From contig JBOZIK010000001.1 in assembly GCA_051453625.1 (NCBI GenBank), positions 56,606,256 through 56,670,255 of the forward strand: a stretch of 64,000 bases of DNA. Direction: 5' to 3'. This DNA comes from Welwitschia mirabilis. Lineage: Eukaryota; Gnetophyta; Gnetopsida; Welwitschiales. The notes beneath the pieces are model-generated. The model had not been told where the DNA came from. It made no database searches and saw only the letters and a program-made list of their open reading frames with translations. Numbering within the stretch: the first letter of the stretch is position 1; every line of letters starts with the position of its first letter. Made by a program: the position numbers and the translations under genes. Of the stretch, positions 1 to 13,542 are shown piece by piece.

Positions 1-3000
1 AAAAATGCAGACAAGTCTAGAAGTCATGGACTTGTCAGACTCATGAAACCTCAATGATTCCTGGGAATTTGATGAGTTTGTGACTCCCAAACTCATCTTG
101 ACGAGTTCTTCTGTGTAGACTCACCGCAGCGACCAGATGTGGGACATGGAGAGCTTGGACAGAGTGACAAAGAGTCTATTAACACTTTCTAATCTCGTGC
201 TTGAGAAAAGATGAAAAGAAAACAAACTATTATGCAATCAAGCACCCAATCAAATTTGGAGCGGTCCAGGTTTCACCTACTGGGCTTTTAGGAGAATAAA
301 ATTTCTCAGCCCCCAGTTCTCTTAAGTCTTAATCGATCTTGATATGGAAGGGATAATCAAGAGACCCCAACTGCAATGTAGCAGCACTGAACCTTTTCAA
401 AGCTAAGGTTCAACCATAGAGAGCTAGTAATGAATGCTGAGGATGTGCCGAGAGCACCAAATCAGCCTTGAAGCTCAAGAAGAAGGATGAACATACAACA
501 CATAGGCTAAGGTATGCTTGAGTGAATAAAGAGAATTACAATATGATCACCAAGGTAAACATGGCCCATGGAAGAAGATAAAGACAGAAAACTTTCATAA
601 GTATCCTCAGAGCTAGCTATTACAGGACACTTAGTCTCTCCTGCTGAACCGAGAGTGTAGCTGAAGATCAGAAGCAGGGTTGAGAGTCATTACAGACAAC
701 CTTCACCAATTTGAGCTCCAAAATTTTGATTTAAAATCACCAGTTCATGCTCGAATCTTGAAACTAGGTTAAGCTTTATCCACTCACATGAAAAGTCAGT
801 CTACCGATTTTAACAAACTAAAACCTACAAGAAAGTTGTTCGATCTACTTACAAGTCAATCTATGAAATTTGATGGGCTTAAAAAGTCTAAAAAGCAAGT
901 AGACCTACTTACCCACAAGTTGATCAACAGATTTCCTCAAAGTTAAAAAAGCCTCAGAGAGCTTGGACTAATGATCACAAGCCTACCTATTACCTACCTA
1001 TTTGATCTTCATCATCACTCACAATCTTCATCCCATGCTACATCATGAATAAATCATCACTGAAACTAACGTTGGTGCCCAAATGCACTATTACTAAACT
1101 AGTTGTCAGAACTCTGTAGGATCAAACTCTACAACCCTAATGGATCTTGGAACAAGACTTGTAGAGACTACTAATTGTGGAAATCGAGTTTGCATTACTA
1201 AGATCTTGAAGTGAATATGGCACATGTAACAAATAGAGAGATGGATACTAAACAGTAAGGGGGGGTAAAACCAAATTTAAAGCCAAATGATCAAGTTCAA
1301 GTGATTAAGCATGGACCTAAGTGATTGTATCAAGCATCCGAAACAAAATGCGATCAAATTCAAGCTGAGTTTGCAAGAGCCAAGATAATTGCCACTTGTT
1401 ATCGTCATGATTTTTGTTGTGGCCATAATTTTCAAGGTGGGAAAAAAATCACTTTTAACATTTTTTTAATTGTTTACGTATTGAGATTTCATCTAACCAA
1501 CCTCGCAATCTTTTAAAATTCTAACTTAACCATTTAAGCTGTCGTTTATTTTTACTTTTATTTTCAATGGGAAATGACTAAAAATGTGACTTATAATTTA
1601 AACAATTTTGACAAATGGAACAATTATTGTACTCTGATCTGTGGGTTTTAGTCAAATGTCAAACCTAGTTATAATTTTTTGGATAAAGTAGTTGTTGATG
1701 TAAAATCCTTTCCCTAGGTACGCAAAAGACACAGTTCTCTTTCCAAAGTGAGGTGATCTGGGCTTGTTCTAGAGCACTACCAGAAATTAGGTACCGCCCT
1801 CAACTTATAGAGTAAGCAGGGAATAGTGCACAGCATGCATTGAGCCTAGTAGTGTAACCTGGTGTAATAAACAGGTTTTAAAAAACCAAAAGAAGTAAGA
1901 GGATAAGGGAAGGGAGGACTTCCAAAGGAACGAGGCATCCTACAGGTTGCTCCAAGGTGTCCACAGAAAGGGAGATGGAATAGGTCTTTGGGTAGGGGAT
2001 AGAGGTTTCAAACAGATCTTCTGCCAACACCTCAAGCGACATTCTTGAAAAAAGTGGAGGCAGGTACACCAAAGGGGTCATCTTATTCTAGTAGAGTTAA
2101 AATGATATCTCCTTCTCACAGGAATGAAGTTGCCTTGAGCAATGTCCTTCATTCACTCTCTCTGATATGCTTACAAAATCGCAACAGCCAGAGTTTGAGA
2201 AGAAAGGAAGGGTTTATTGCAAAAGTCTTAACTGTAAAACATCACTCCCTCTCTAAAGAAAAAGGGCAAGGAATATATAAGTCTTTCCAGACCACAAAGA
2301 AAGGAAGACAACTAGAAGATTCAGACATAGAAAAGACATCACTCCCTCTCTATAGATGAACTCTTCAAAGCAAAGGAGAATTTTCTTTCTTCTTAAGTCT
2401 TCTTCATGAGGGAGATGTGTTGTCAACTAGCTTGAGTCATGGAGAGGGATACTCATGTGAAGTTGGGATTGTCACCTCAGCAAAGGAAAGGAATCCTCTA
2501 GATTAAAAATTAACATTACAAGACTGGAGGATGACTGGGGATAAAAGAGATTACGTAGGGAGAGTTCCTCAGACACAAGGACTAAGAAGCAGGAGAAAAA
2601 GGGAGAAACTGCCTCTCTAGCCTAAGAGCAAAGAAGAGGGAGTAACAGCAAGGAAAAGAGAAAGGGATTTGATGAGATATCTAGATAACATCTCATCATC
2701 ATCTTTGAATTAGTTGTGGCCCCATGGTGTTGTAACTTCTTAATGACTAGAGGTAGCAGCTACGAAAGACTCGATTGGTCCCTAATGGTGCTAGAGAGGT
2801 CACACTGCCAAAACAGTAGTCAACGCCTTGGTCATCAAGTTGGTACTTATTCCATGGCATAATGTCATGGGCAGGCTCGATTCTAGCATATGCTGATGCG
2901 ACTTTAGAACTCTTCTAGATCTAAGATACTTGGTCTTTGACAACCATGCCCACTAAGGAAGAAGCTAGATCAGAGGGCCCAAGCAGGTCTAGAATGCAGT

Positions 3001-3128
3001 GTTGAACTGATTTTAGCAGATGGAAAGCAGCACCCAGATAAGAAGAGAACCTCTATGAACAAAAGCTACCAAGCTTGGATTCAAAGGTAAAGGAGGAAAA
3101 CTACGTTGAAAGGACCACAGAAGGAGGT

Positions 3129-3157
3129 GGGGCTGGGGACAGGGGTTGGGGAAGGGG
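3129..3157 (+). other. G-quadruplex-forming motif
   Basis: Five GGGG runs are separated by loops of 2, 3, 2 and 2 bases (CT, ACA, TT, AA), which fits the G4 consensus very well. More G-runs follow up to 3205, directly before an assembly gap. Confidence 0.7.
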
Positions 3158-3207
3158 AAGAATGGGGTGGGAGAGAGGGTGAGGGTCAAGGGGTGGTGGG
3201 GCTATTC

Positions 3208-3855
3208 NNNNNNNNNNNNNNNNNNNNNNNNNNNNNNNNNNNNNNNNNNNNNNNNNNNNNNNNNNNNNNNNNNNNNNNNNNNNNNNNNNNNNNNNNNNNN
3301 NNNNNNNNNNNNNNNNNNNNNNNNNNNNNNNNNNNNNNNNNNNNNNNNNNNNNNNNNNNNNNNNNNNNNNNNNNNNNNNNNNNNNNNNNNNNNNNNNNNN
3401 NNNNNNNNNNNNNNNNNNNNNNNNNNNNNNNNNNNNNNNNNNNNNNNNNNNNNNNNNNNNNNNNNNNNNNNNNNNNNNNNNNNNNNNNNNNNNNNNNNNN
3501 NNNNNNNNNNNNNNNNNNNNNNNNNNNNNNNNNNNNNNNNNNNNNNNNNNNNNNNNNNNNNNNNNNNNNNNNNNNNNNNNNNNNNNNNNNNNNNNNNNNN
3601 NNNNNNNNNNNNNNNNNNNNNNNNNNNNNNNNNNNNNNNNNNNNNNNNNNNNNNNNNNNNNNNNNNNNNNNNNNNNNNNNNNNNNNNNNNNNNNNNNNNN
3701 NNNNNNNNNNNNNNNNNNNNNNNNNNNNNNNNNNNNNNNNNNNNNNNNNNNNNNNNNNNNNNNNNNNNNNNNNNNNNNNNNNNNNNNNNNNNNNNNNNNN
3801 NNNNNNNNNNNNNNNNNNNNNNNNNNNNNNNNNNNNNNNNNNNNNNNNNNNNNNN
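3208..3855. other. Assembly gap (648 N)
   Basis: A run of N adjoining the G-rich tract on its left. Confidence 0.99.
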
Positions 3856-5695
3856 AAGGGAACTAAAAATGGTGATTAAGGACGAATCGGGAAGGACAAG
3901 GATGAAAGTGGGTAAGCAAAGGGGAACCTTAAGTCTAAAGCTGAGTCTTTAAGGTAAGGAAGGCCTTCCTTTTGAATTCTATCCACACAAGCCATTGGAG
4001 GTCCTCTGTTCCCTAGAGGAGAGAGTTGAATGGATTACTAAGAAGAGGGTAGCCCTTCTAAGCCAAGGTGTGGAAGAGCACTACTTTCCATACCCAAGAC
4101 GTGGAATTCATGAGAGAGTTTGATGAAAAGGGCAAAAAGGGAAGGGATTAAGAAGGGGATGAGCAAGAGAAATGCAGAGAAGGAAGTAGATCTTAAGTGG
4201 GAAAGAGGGTGGAGGATGAAGAAGGAGGCAGATGGCTCAAGGGGAATAAAGTGAGACCCACGTGGACGAGAATCATGTCTGAAAGGGTAAGGCCGTAAGG
4301 CTAGAGACAACACTTAAGGCAGGTCCCTGTGCTTGAGGAGTGGAATCAGACATAAGCTACAAGTGCGAATTAAGGAGGGGAGGAAGTATCAAAGCTCTGC
4401 CACACCAGTGCGGTTTGTAACTGATGAAAAAGGTGGTTTGTAGCAGGTGAAAAAGGGGAGGGGGAATACAATAAGGCAAAAAAGGGGTCCCCGACACCTG
4501 GGGGTTAGATTGGAGTCCAATAGTACTCTTTTATTTCTCTTATGTTTATATCATGATTCTTCCACAATCTTGCAATATTGGAAACATGATCACAAAAAAG
4601 CATTTCACATATTTAATGATAATATCCAAGTGTTAAATGCATTAATGATGCTTCTAGTTGTTTAAGTTATGTTATATTTGAAAAACATCGTTTTCAATAT
4701 AATTTCATTACTGACGAGTAGACTTTTTGCTAACAAGTCACTAACCCTCTGACACAACTTTCATTTTTACTCAAAAGAGCAATTGGGAGAGTATTGCAAT
4801 TAGGTTACTTACCTCACATTTCAGTTGGGATGAGACCCTTGTATCCAATCCCTCAAAATAAGTCATGCACTTATCAAATATATTGACTTAATAAAATTTC
4901 CATTTGATGTTTCTCAAATTGCAAATTCTAGTACATGCATAGTTAATTAACTTGGCTTTCTAATGTATTTTTGATTCACAATTTGAGACTATTTTGATCA
5001 TAGCCAATTTGACTGAAAGTAATGACTTACATATTAATTAGATGCATTATTGTATAACAATACTTTTTATAATTGTTTTATGATTATAGAATTTACCTTT
5101 CCTCCCTATCTCCCCTCGTTATCCTCTTTTCACTGGTTACGATACTCAAGATTACTGACTTGACATGAAGTGGATCTACTTTGAAAGTCTAAACTTTCAG
5201 AATCCATCAGTAGTAATACTATTGCTAAATGTGTAGACCAATCATTTGAAATAAAGAACATAATGTGGTATATAGATGAAAACAAAAATGAAGAAATCTT
5301 TTAGTTTCCTGGTTGATTCTTTGACAATGTTCAAAGTAGGGAAGGGGATCATGACGTATGGGTTTTGAACAAGACATAACCCAATACAAGGTTAAGGTTG
5401 TTATATAAGAGCCTCTTCATTAGAGAATACAAAGAGGGTTCTATAAATTTTGAAAGACTCTCTTATGGCTTGCTTAGCATGACAAGTTCCTTACCATCAA
5501 CAACCTCATTAAGATGAAATTTAATTTAGTGGACATGTGTGATCTAACGCAAAATGGAAAAAGGGAAAGTACTAGCCATTTATTGTGCCTTTGTCCTTGT
5601 ACAAAGATAGTCTGTAGTCCTATCAAATCCTATCTCCATCTTTCTCTCTCCATCTTGACAAACGACTATGATTTCATAACCACGACGAAACTTAT

Positions 5696-5910
5696 TGAAA
5701 TGTGAAGCCAAAGTCTATTTTCATTCCCTTGCTTAATATGTTCATCTGTTGATCCCTTGATTGTAAACAGTAAATTTGATTATAAAATCATCTTCAAGTG
5801 GTTATTTAAAAAAGTTAATTAAAAAAGGGGACTATCATAGTTAGGAGGCAATTAGGGTTGGTTTGCTTCTTCAATCTAACTCCTCTGCTATATATCCCTG
5901 AAGCCATTGG
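5696..5910 (+). repeat. 5' LTR (conserved first part) of the copia element
   Basis: It aligns with 10175-10390 over shared blocks such as GGTTTGCTTCTT and TAACTCCTCTCC/GC. The rest of the LTR, to about 6530, includes a TATA-like ctataaacagg at about 6405. Confidence 0.7.
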
Positions 5911-7610
5911 GAATGTACATGTGGTATGCTTCACGGCTGTATGTATTCTTTGAATCTTTTGTCTCTTAATCAATGTTATGAAAACAAGCGAAAAAGGTAG
6001 AAACAAAAATAAACAATCATACAAACAATATAATGCGGTGCGGGCCTTTCTTAGCCTCTTTCCTTGAACCAGCACAAAGCTTCGTTAACTCAACGGCAAA
6101 ACTAGCAGTCACAAGAAACACAAGTCATTTCTTTAGCTAAAGTCAAAACTATAGGCAAGATTACAAATGACTACAACCACAACCACACACTCACAGTGAA
6201 CTCCTACCTCTTTTATGGCCTTACGTAGCCTTAGGATTTGATACAAAGCCTTAAGTTAATGTTGCCCCCCCACACTCCCTTTCTTCTTCTTCCTCCTTTT
6301 TTTCTTTTTAAAAAAATATTTCTGGGACAGAAAAGGAAAATGTAAGGTTTGGCTTCCTAATAACTAACAATAAAACCTCTACATTACTTTTTCGAGGACA
6401 GAGGCTATAAACAGGCTAAACCTCATTGACTATTTTGTGTGTTTTTGCTCTTGTTATGTTCATATTTGTTTATCTCATGATTGCCTATCTTGTTGTACAT
6501 AAGCAAGCACGTTTTGTGTCTTTCCAGTAAACGTCATGGATATACTGCAAACAACAGAGCATCTAACTTGGGCTAACAAATGATGCATTTGGAATATTAG
6601 GATTGAGGATCTATTGATACAAAAGAAGTGCAAGACTGCATTGGGAAAGATGAAACCTTCAACAATAGATGATGAGGAATGGTAGGAGATTAATCACACA
6701 ACACTATCCCTAAATTATTCCTCTCTCAAACACAATCAGCTTGACACATACGCTTCAAAGATGACCACAAATGACCTTTGGTAAAAACTAACTGGTCCCA
6801 TGAACCCTTTGGATGGCATACATTCCATATTTTAAACAAGGCTTTCAATTTCAATCTAAAGCAGGGTGTCCTATTAAACCTTCATCTAGATGAGATACAA
6901 GGTTGTTTACAAAGCTTGACACTTTATAGTTTGATTTCTCTGAAATTTTCGAGGTGTTACCTACTGCTATCTTCTGTACCTCCATGGTGGCAACTTGTAG
7001 ATATTACATTTAATTAGCAAATCCCAAGCTGACTTGGGATCATACTGTTGTCACATTGTTGGATGTTAAACATGGTAAGAAGAGAGTGGTTGCTACTGAA
7101 ATCTCTAGTGAAGCTCTGTCTATAGTGAGAAGTTAGTCTAAATCCAAATGGCCTTGTATTGCAAGAAGAAAGGCCAAATGAAGAAAGATCGCTACAAGTT
7201 GAAAAAGAAGAAACAAGGGACTGAAAAGAAGGATGGAGGGTCTTCTAGTCAGCCAAACCAAAATCATAAAGAAGCCAGAATCACTCTCATTGCTTACTCA
7301 AGGAAGTTTGTATCTCCTAGTATACCTCTGATGATGCTTGGATTTTAGATTCTCAGTCTTCCTGTCAGGTTTATCTAACACATAGAAATGTTCATATTAT
7401 ATCCAGTGGTGGTGTTTACTTAGGAGATGATCACACACCTACGATCAAAGATATCCATTGACGAAATTGAAGCATATAAGTGGACAAATCTTGACTATTC
7501 AAAATGTTAAACATATTCTCATTGTGGCAAAGAATCTCATCTCTGCTAGTTAATTGGATAAATGTCATTGTATGGTCACCTTTGTAAGTAGTAGCTACAT
7601 CATTGCCAAG

Positions 7611-7662
7611 GAAGCGATGATGTTGATGTGTAGCAAGAAGCGATGATGTTGATGTGTGGCAA
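7611..7662 (+). repeat. 26-bp tandem duplication inside copia remnant
   Basis: Two copies of GAAGCGATGATGTTGATGTG followed by TAGCAA or TGGCAA, differing at one base. Confidence 0.9.
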
Positions 7663-8519
7663 GAAGAGATATCCATGTACAATTTCAGAGCTGAACCCAT
7701 GTCTGGAAAGTCGGCAATGGAACAAGACATAAAGTGCAGCTATGCGGCATCACAAACTAGACAATCTAAGCAAAAATGGTCCAAAGACTCTTTAGTCAAA
7801 GAATTTACAATCCAAAGTACGCAGCCTGACTCTTGATTTTTGTTCTGACTATGGAATAGATAAAACTAAAAGAAATGAACTTTAAAAAAAATTTTCAGCA
7901 TAGAAAGCCATCTCTTTTAGATTTGATTCATTCTAATTTACTAGGTGAAATAAATCTGGTTTTTGTGGGTGGGGCTTCACATTTGATTGCTTTTGTTAAT
8001 GACAGTAAGAGGAGACAATGGTTAATATCGCCTTAACTCAAAAGATTTGGATCTTAATACATTTAAAATTTTTAAATCTAGAGGTGAAACTAAAAGATGC
8101 AAGAACATAAAACACTTGCTTATTGATAATAGTGGTGAATTTTGCTCGTTGGAGTTTGAGAAAGTTTTGCAACGAAGCAACAATTTTCCATGAGAACACA
8201 ATTCCTCATACACCACAGTGGAATAGCATTGCAAAAATATCCAATGGAATCATCACAAAAGTGTCTGCTCTTTAATGTCTAGATTAGGAATTCCCAAGAA
8301 GCTATGGGAAGCTATCGCAAATCTAGTTTTGCGCTTGCTAAGTCGGTCATCACATATAGTTCTTAAAGGTGAAATTTCACAAATCCTATGGAGTGGAAGT
8401 CCCATCTTCATCCATCCCAAAGCACTTGGATGTAAGGCTTATAGTCATGTGTCTACCACAAGAATGTTGGATAGCCAGACAGACGTGTGCTTTCCCTAGC
8501 TATGGTGATGACAATAAAG

Positions 8520-8571
8520 NNNNNNNNNNNNNNNNNNNNNNNNNNNNNNNNNNNNNNNNNNNNNNNNNNNN
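8520..8571. other. Assembly gap (52 N)
   Basis: A run of N inside the integrase remnant of the copia element. Confidence 0.99.
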
Positions 8572-10174
8572 AAGATTTAGGGAAGATGTGATGTTTTTCT
8601 ACTCAGAGAAGAAGGCACTGGATGAAAAAGGTCCTATCCTTGCACCTAGCAAGCAACTTTCAAAATCTCAAATCAAGAACAAAACAAGGAAAGAGACTTA
8701 GATGATGGCAACTCTGAAGCAATGAAGAGGCTAATGGTCAGAAAAGATGCAAGGTCAAGTTGGTAGCTAGCGGTTTTAAGTAGAAGCTTGGTGCCGACTT
8801 TGCTGAAATTTTCTCACCTGTGCTAAAACATGCTTCAATTTCATAGCAGTTTGTCCTTAGTTGCATGTTTTGATTTGGAATAGGATCAATTCAACATTAA
8901 AACAACTTTACTACATGATAACGTAATAAGGAAATTTACATGGAACAACTTACGAGTTTGTGGATTATGATCCTAAGCTTGTGTGTATATTCGGAAGGAG
9001 CCTAAATGGCTACAATCTCCTGGACAATGGTATAAGGAATTTGATTCTTATATGCAGGAGCAAGAGTGTTCCAAATGAAAAATTGATCAGTGTGTGTATT
9101 TACATGGCCCATTGACAAATTAAATTGTCATCCTGTGTTGATTACATGCTTATAGGTGGAAATGATGTTGATGAAATTATGAGGTTGAAACCTCTGATGG
9201 TAAGGCACTTTATGACCAGACATCTAGGTCCTTCCACTAAAGTTCTTGCATAAGAACCTAGAGGAACAAAAGCGATGGTAAGTTATGGTTGAGTCAATCT
9301 AAGTATATTGGTAAAGTGTTGAAATATTTTTATATGCAAAATTCCAACCCTATGAGTACTTCTTTAGCAACACACTTTCAATTATCTAAGAAGGATTCTC
9401 CTACCACTAAAGATGGTAAAAGAAAACTCCCTTCTATCCTTCTTCATTTGCTATTAATAGCATCATGCATGGTGAGCTAGACATTTAATATGAAATTGTC
9501 TCTCAATATATGAGCAATTCTAGTCTCAAACATTTGGAAGCAATAAAATGGATGCTCAAGTATCTAAATGGGTCAGAATATGATGCTTTGTGTTTTGGAG
9601 GTGACGAAGTTCATGTTGCTACTTCTATAGATGCAAACCTTGCACTTTGTAGAGATAATTTAGAGATCCAACAATGCTTATGGCTTTATCCCTTATGGTG
9701 ATGCAGTGAGCTAGTTATCACATCTCAAAGCAAGATATCTCCTGGTCCACTACAAAGGTCGAATGCATTAGTCTCAGAGAGACAATGAAGCATATAATAT
9801 GGTTAAAGTATATACATAAATGCTTTGGTTTTAAATAGAAGAAGTGGGAGGTATCATGTGATAATCAGAGTGCCATATGCTTGGTTAAAAATGGAGCTTT
9901 TCATCCTTCAAAAAAGTACATATAGATATTTGGCATCGTTCCATTAGGGAAGTTGTTGAAAAAGGAATGTTGTTAGTCACCAGAGTTAACACAAAAGAGA
10001 ACACAATGAATGCTTTCACCAAGATAGCCATAGTAGAAGAGAACTCATTTTCAAGGAGAAAGATCAAATTGGCAATTACTTAATGATCTAGGCATAAAAA
10101 GTAGTGCAACTCTTCCGGTGTTGGAAATGAAGCTTATTCTTAAATATTGGTTTTGTTTTCAAGTGGGAGAATGC

Positions 10175-10390
10175 TGAAATGTAAAACCAAACTCTATTTT
10201 TATTCCATTGTTTGTCATATTCCTATGCGGACCCATCTGACTGTACTAGGGTCATTGATTATAAAGTCACCTTGGGGTGTTTATTAAAATAAATTAATAG
10301 AAAAAAGGGAATCTAGTACTTGGGAGCTAGCCAGGGTGGGTTTGCTTCTTTAACCTAACTCCTCTCCTACTATGCATCCCTCAAGAAATA
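10175..10390 (+). repeat. 3' LTR (partial) of the copia element
   Basis: It begins TGAAATGTAAAACC right after the polypurine tract and aligns with the start of the 5' LTR for about 210 bp. Homology is lost after ...CATCCCTCAAGAA. Confidence 0.72.
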
Positions 10391-11620
10391 TAATGGTGTA
10401 ATTTATAATAACGTCCAAGCTCTAGATTATGTATGACTCCTACGCAACATACCAAAGGAAATCACTAAGTTTATTATTACCTAGCATCATTCATTCACTC
10501 ATTTTCTCCATCTATAAAGTATGATAGCATCCTTCAGACAACCAACTATAGACCACAAAGATTCATGATTATATATGAATTTGAATCTATTTAAAAATGT
10601 TGACAAGGATGATTTGGTTTACCTTAATCACATGCCTAATGCAAAGATTACCTGGCCTATCATTCATAACTAGAGGAGCACTTAGTTGCAAAATCCAAAT
10701 AACGTCCACGTTTTTAACGTTGAACTTATTTCTAAGGCAATGAACATTCTGAATAAAGAGGAAAATCTGGTTGTGGAAAAGAAATCCATTGTTAGATTAG
10801 ATTATTATAGATCCCTTCTCCCAAACATTAATGGGCATACATTTTAGACTTCTCCTGACTCTCTGAGGAAAGAGTTGGTAAATGTGGCAAAATATTCAGC
10901 AAACTCTATTGAAGAACCCATCCTTCAGATCCCGCCTTTCAATAGTTAATGGGGGCATTATAGCTTAGATCCCTTAATGGTTAGAAATGTGTGATCACAT
11001 CACTGATTAAATCCTGTCTTTCTTTTGACATTTCAAAAGGGGATTGAACAATCACAACCTTTTATAGCAAATAAACCCTTGTTAATAAGCATCTAACAGA
11101 TGTTCTAAATGATCTGACTCAAATTTGAGATGGATCTAATCACATATAGGACCTCTTATCACATATTGTATAATATCATTCTCATCACATTCAAGCATCT
11201 AACCTAAATCTTTAGACCTCAAACCTCAACACCATACAGGGAAGTGTTGTCCCAAACTCCAAGTTTTCTTTGTTCTCAATTTCAAAGCTTGCATTTGGAA
11301 AAAATCGAGTACACTCAGTATACAAATTCAAGGATAGTACAACTCCTGCTAACCAACTCACGCAAACATAACTCCTAAAACACATACAATGTTCTGAATA
11401 ATCATATCCAAAATAAATCAAGCTGAAGAATCACAATCCATCCAGTGCAATCATATTTTACACTAATAACAAGAAGAAAACTTGTATCAGAAAGATTGTA
11501 AAATATAAATCATTCTCTATAGAAACTCTTCACATTTACTAGTACGATTGTAAAATGTAAATCATTCTCTAAGGAAATTCTTCCACAAGAAATGAACTAT
11601 TTTTAATATTGATTCAATAC
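10391..11620. other. Intronic sequence, nothing recognised
   Basis: No protein homology was recognised on either strand. A two-copy tandem duplication lies at 11494-11590, just downstream of the last CPSF160 exon in the window. Confidence 0.5.
11494..11590 (+). repeat. Two-copy tandem duplication, period 52 bp
   Basis: GATTGTAAAATRTAAATCAT followed by TCTCT occurs at 11494 and again at 11546, with related sequence after each copy. Confidence 0.85.
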
Positions 11621-11715
11621 CTGGTAAAAAAGTTGCCAGCTGATATGGTTGGCCCCTTGATAAAGAATTCCGCAGTAACAGAAATTTCTCCTATTGCATC
11701 TGCACATTCTAGAAC
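11621..11715 (-). CDS. CPSF160: CPSF160 exon (last in window)
   Basis: 95 nt: [31 protein letters not shown] plus two bases (AG) of a split codon. Acceptor atatgcag, donor gtattg. The next family block (about RRVIQVFEHG) was not found in 1-11620, so the following intron is at least 11.6 kb unless the exon lies in the gap at 3208-3855. Confidence 0.93.
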
Positions 11716-13474
11716 CTGCATATTGAAGAAAAGCTTGAATTGAGGCAAAAGCAACATTGAAACATAACTGAGACAAACAATAATTTTTTGAAGTTCTTTT
11801 TGAACATACCCTAGTTTGTGACTCGAAAGAAAAAACAATAAATGCATGATATTCAGAGCCCTCTATCATTAATTCTGAAGAATCAGGCGTATTGCCTTGA
11901 GAACTTTTGTGGTATACAGTCCATGCTCCTTTACAGCCTTCAAGTTCAACCTGTTAATATCCAGCCAAGTCCAAGAATAATAAGCTAGAGTTATACACTC
12001 AACACAAAAACAAATAATTATAAGGCACATTTAAAAACTCAGATTAATGTTATCCTAAAGATTACTAAAATTGTTCAGTGACATAGTTTATACTAATAGA
12101 TGATGTTATAGCGCAGACCAAACCAACATGGTGGAAAACATGACATATGACTCTACCATGTACTATAATGAAGTAGGACATCATACAAAACAAAGCATGC
12201 AACTACCAAGATGTACAAATATGAGGAATACTGTGATGTTTAGGATATGCGAGTAGAGTATAATTTTATATCACTACCATGCAAAAAATTAAACTAGCTA
12301 GAAAAAAGACAGATAAGTGAAAAACATGACAAAATAAAACCACAAGATAACTACACCAAACAAATGATGCTTGACATAATTAAGTATACAAATCCTTTAA
12401 AAGATGCATTTGTAATGTCAACAAGATCTTCATGACAAAATAGGAATATCATCCAAATAGGAATAATAGTCCTNNNNNNNNNNNNNNNNNNNNNNNNNNN
12501 NNNNNNNNNNNNNNNNNNNNNNNNNNNNNNNNNNNNNNNNNNNNNNNNNNNNNNNNNNNNNNNNNNNNNNNNNNNNNNNNNNNNNNNNNNNNNNNNNNNN
12601 NNNNNNNNNNNNNNNNNNNNNNNNNNNNNNNNNNNNNNNNNNNNNNNNNNNNNNNNNNNNNNNNNNNNNNNNNNNNNNNNNNNNNNNNNNNNNNNNNNNN
12701 NNNNNNNNNNNNNNNNNNNNNNNNNNNNNNNNNNNNNNNNNNNNNNNNNNNNNNNNNNNNNNNNNNNNNNNNNNNNNNNNNNNNNNNNNNNNNNNNNNNN
12801 NNNNNNNNNNNNNNNNNNNNNNNNNNNNNNNNNNNNNNNNNNNNNNNNNNNNNNNNNNNNNNNNNNNNNNNNNNNNNNNNNNNNNNNNNNNNNNNNNNNN
12901 NNNNNNNNNNNNNNNNNNNNNNNNNNNNNNNNNNNNNNNNNNNNNNNNNNNNNNNNNNNNNNNNNNNNNNNNNNNNNNNNNNNNNNNNNNNNNNNNNNNN
13001 NNNNNNNNNNNNNNNNNNNNNNNNNNNNNNNNNNNNNNNNNNNNNNNNNNNNNNNNNNNNNNNNNNNNNNNNNNNNNNNNNNNNNNNNNNNNNNNNNNNN
13101 NNNNNNNNNNNNNNNNNNNNNNNNNNNNNNNNNNNNNNNNNNNNNNNNNNNNNNNNNNNNNNNNNNNNNNNNNNNNNNNNNNNNNNNNNNNNNNNNNNNN
13201 NNNNNNNNNNNNNNNNNNNNNNNNNNNNNNNNNNNNNNNNNNNNNNNNNNNNNNNNNNNNNNNNNNNNNNNNNNNNNNNNNNNNNNNNNNNNNNNNNNNN
13301 NNNNNNNNNNNNNNNNNNNNNNNNNNNNNNNNNNNNNNNNNNNNNNNNNNNNNNNNNNNNNNNNNNNNNNNNNNNNNNNNNNNNNNNNNNNNNNNNNNNN
13401 NNNNNNNNNNNNNNNNNNNNNNNNNTCTGTGTCTTGTTCCTTTGGATATAAGCAGTCTGATAGTGACAAATCTC

Positions 13475-13542
<68 letters not shown>

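Larger units (their letters stand above)
1..5695. other. Intronic sequence without recognised gene; purine-rich from about 1880 to 4460
   Basis: No conserved protein or repeat family was recognised. From about 1880 to 4460 the plus strand is strongly A/G-rich, with many GGGA, AAGG and GAGG runs. The small reading frames there show composition bias only. A two-copy 23-bp tandem duplication lies at 4412-4458. Confidence 0.5.
6585..10100 (+). pseudogene. copia gag-pol remnant
   Basis: In order: gag, with a frame resembling IRIEDLLIQKK and DEEW near 6600-6690; a degraded zinc-knuckle/basic segment (KKKGQMKKDRYKLKKKK, 7160-7225); a broken protease region near 7340; an integrase stretch near 8185-8500 with an HTPQWN-like block and IPKKLWEAIANLV; the integrase C-terminus interrupted by 52 N; reverse transcriptase near 8790-9300; and RNase H/C-terminal blocks near 9510-10100 (KTHxE-like regions, SAICLVKNGAFHPS). 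The protein is split over all three frames with frequent stops. It cannot encode a functional polyprotein. Confidence 0.8.
5696..10390 (+). mobile_element. Degenerate Ty1/copia LTR retrotransposon
   Basis: The ends share about 200 bp of homologous LTR sequence: 5696-5900 begins TGAAATGTGAAGCC and 10175-10385 begins TGAAATGTAAAACC. A polypurine tract, AAGTGGGAGAATGC, lies directly before the 3' LTR. Between them, in the canonical copia order, are remnants of gag, a zinc-knuckle region, protease, integrase, reverse transcriptase and RNase H on the plus strand, antisense to CPSF160. The 5' LTR seems to extend to about 6530 but matches the 3' copy only at its start, so one LTR is truncated or carries an insertion. 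Many stops and frameshifts show it is dead. Confidence 0.82.

Noticed and set aside
3106-3952. Long reading frames across the N run on the plus strand
   Set aside because: They exist only because N codons are read through; the real flanks are low-complexity purine-rich sequence.
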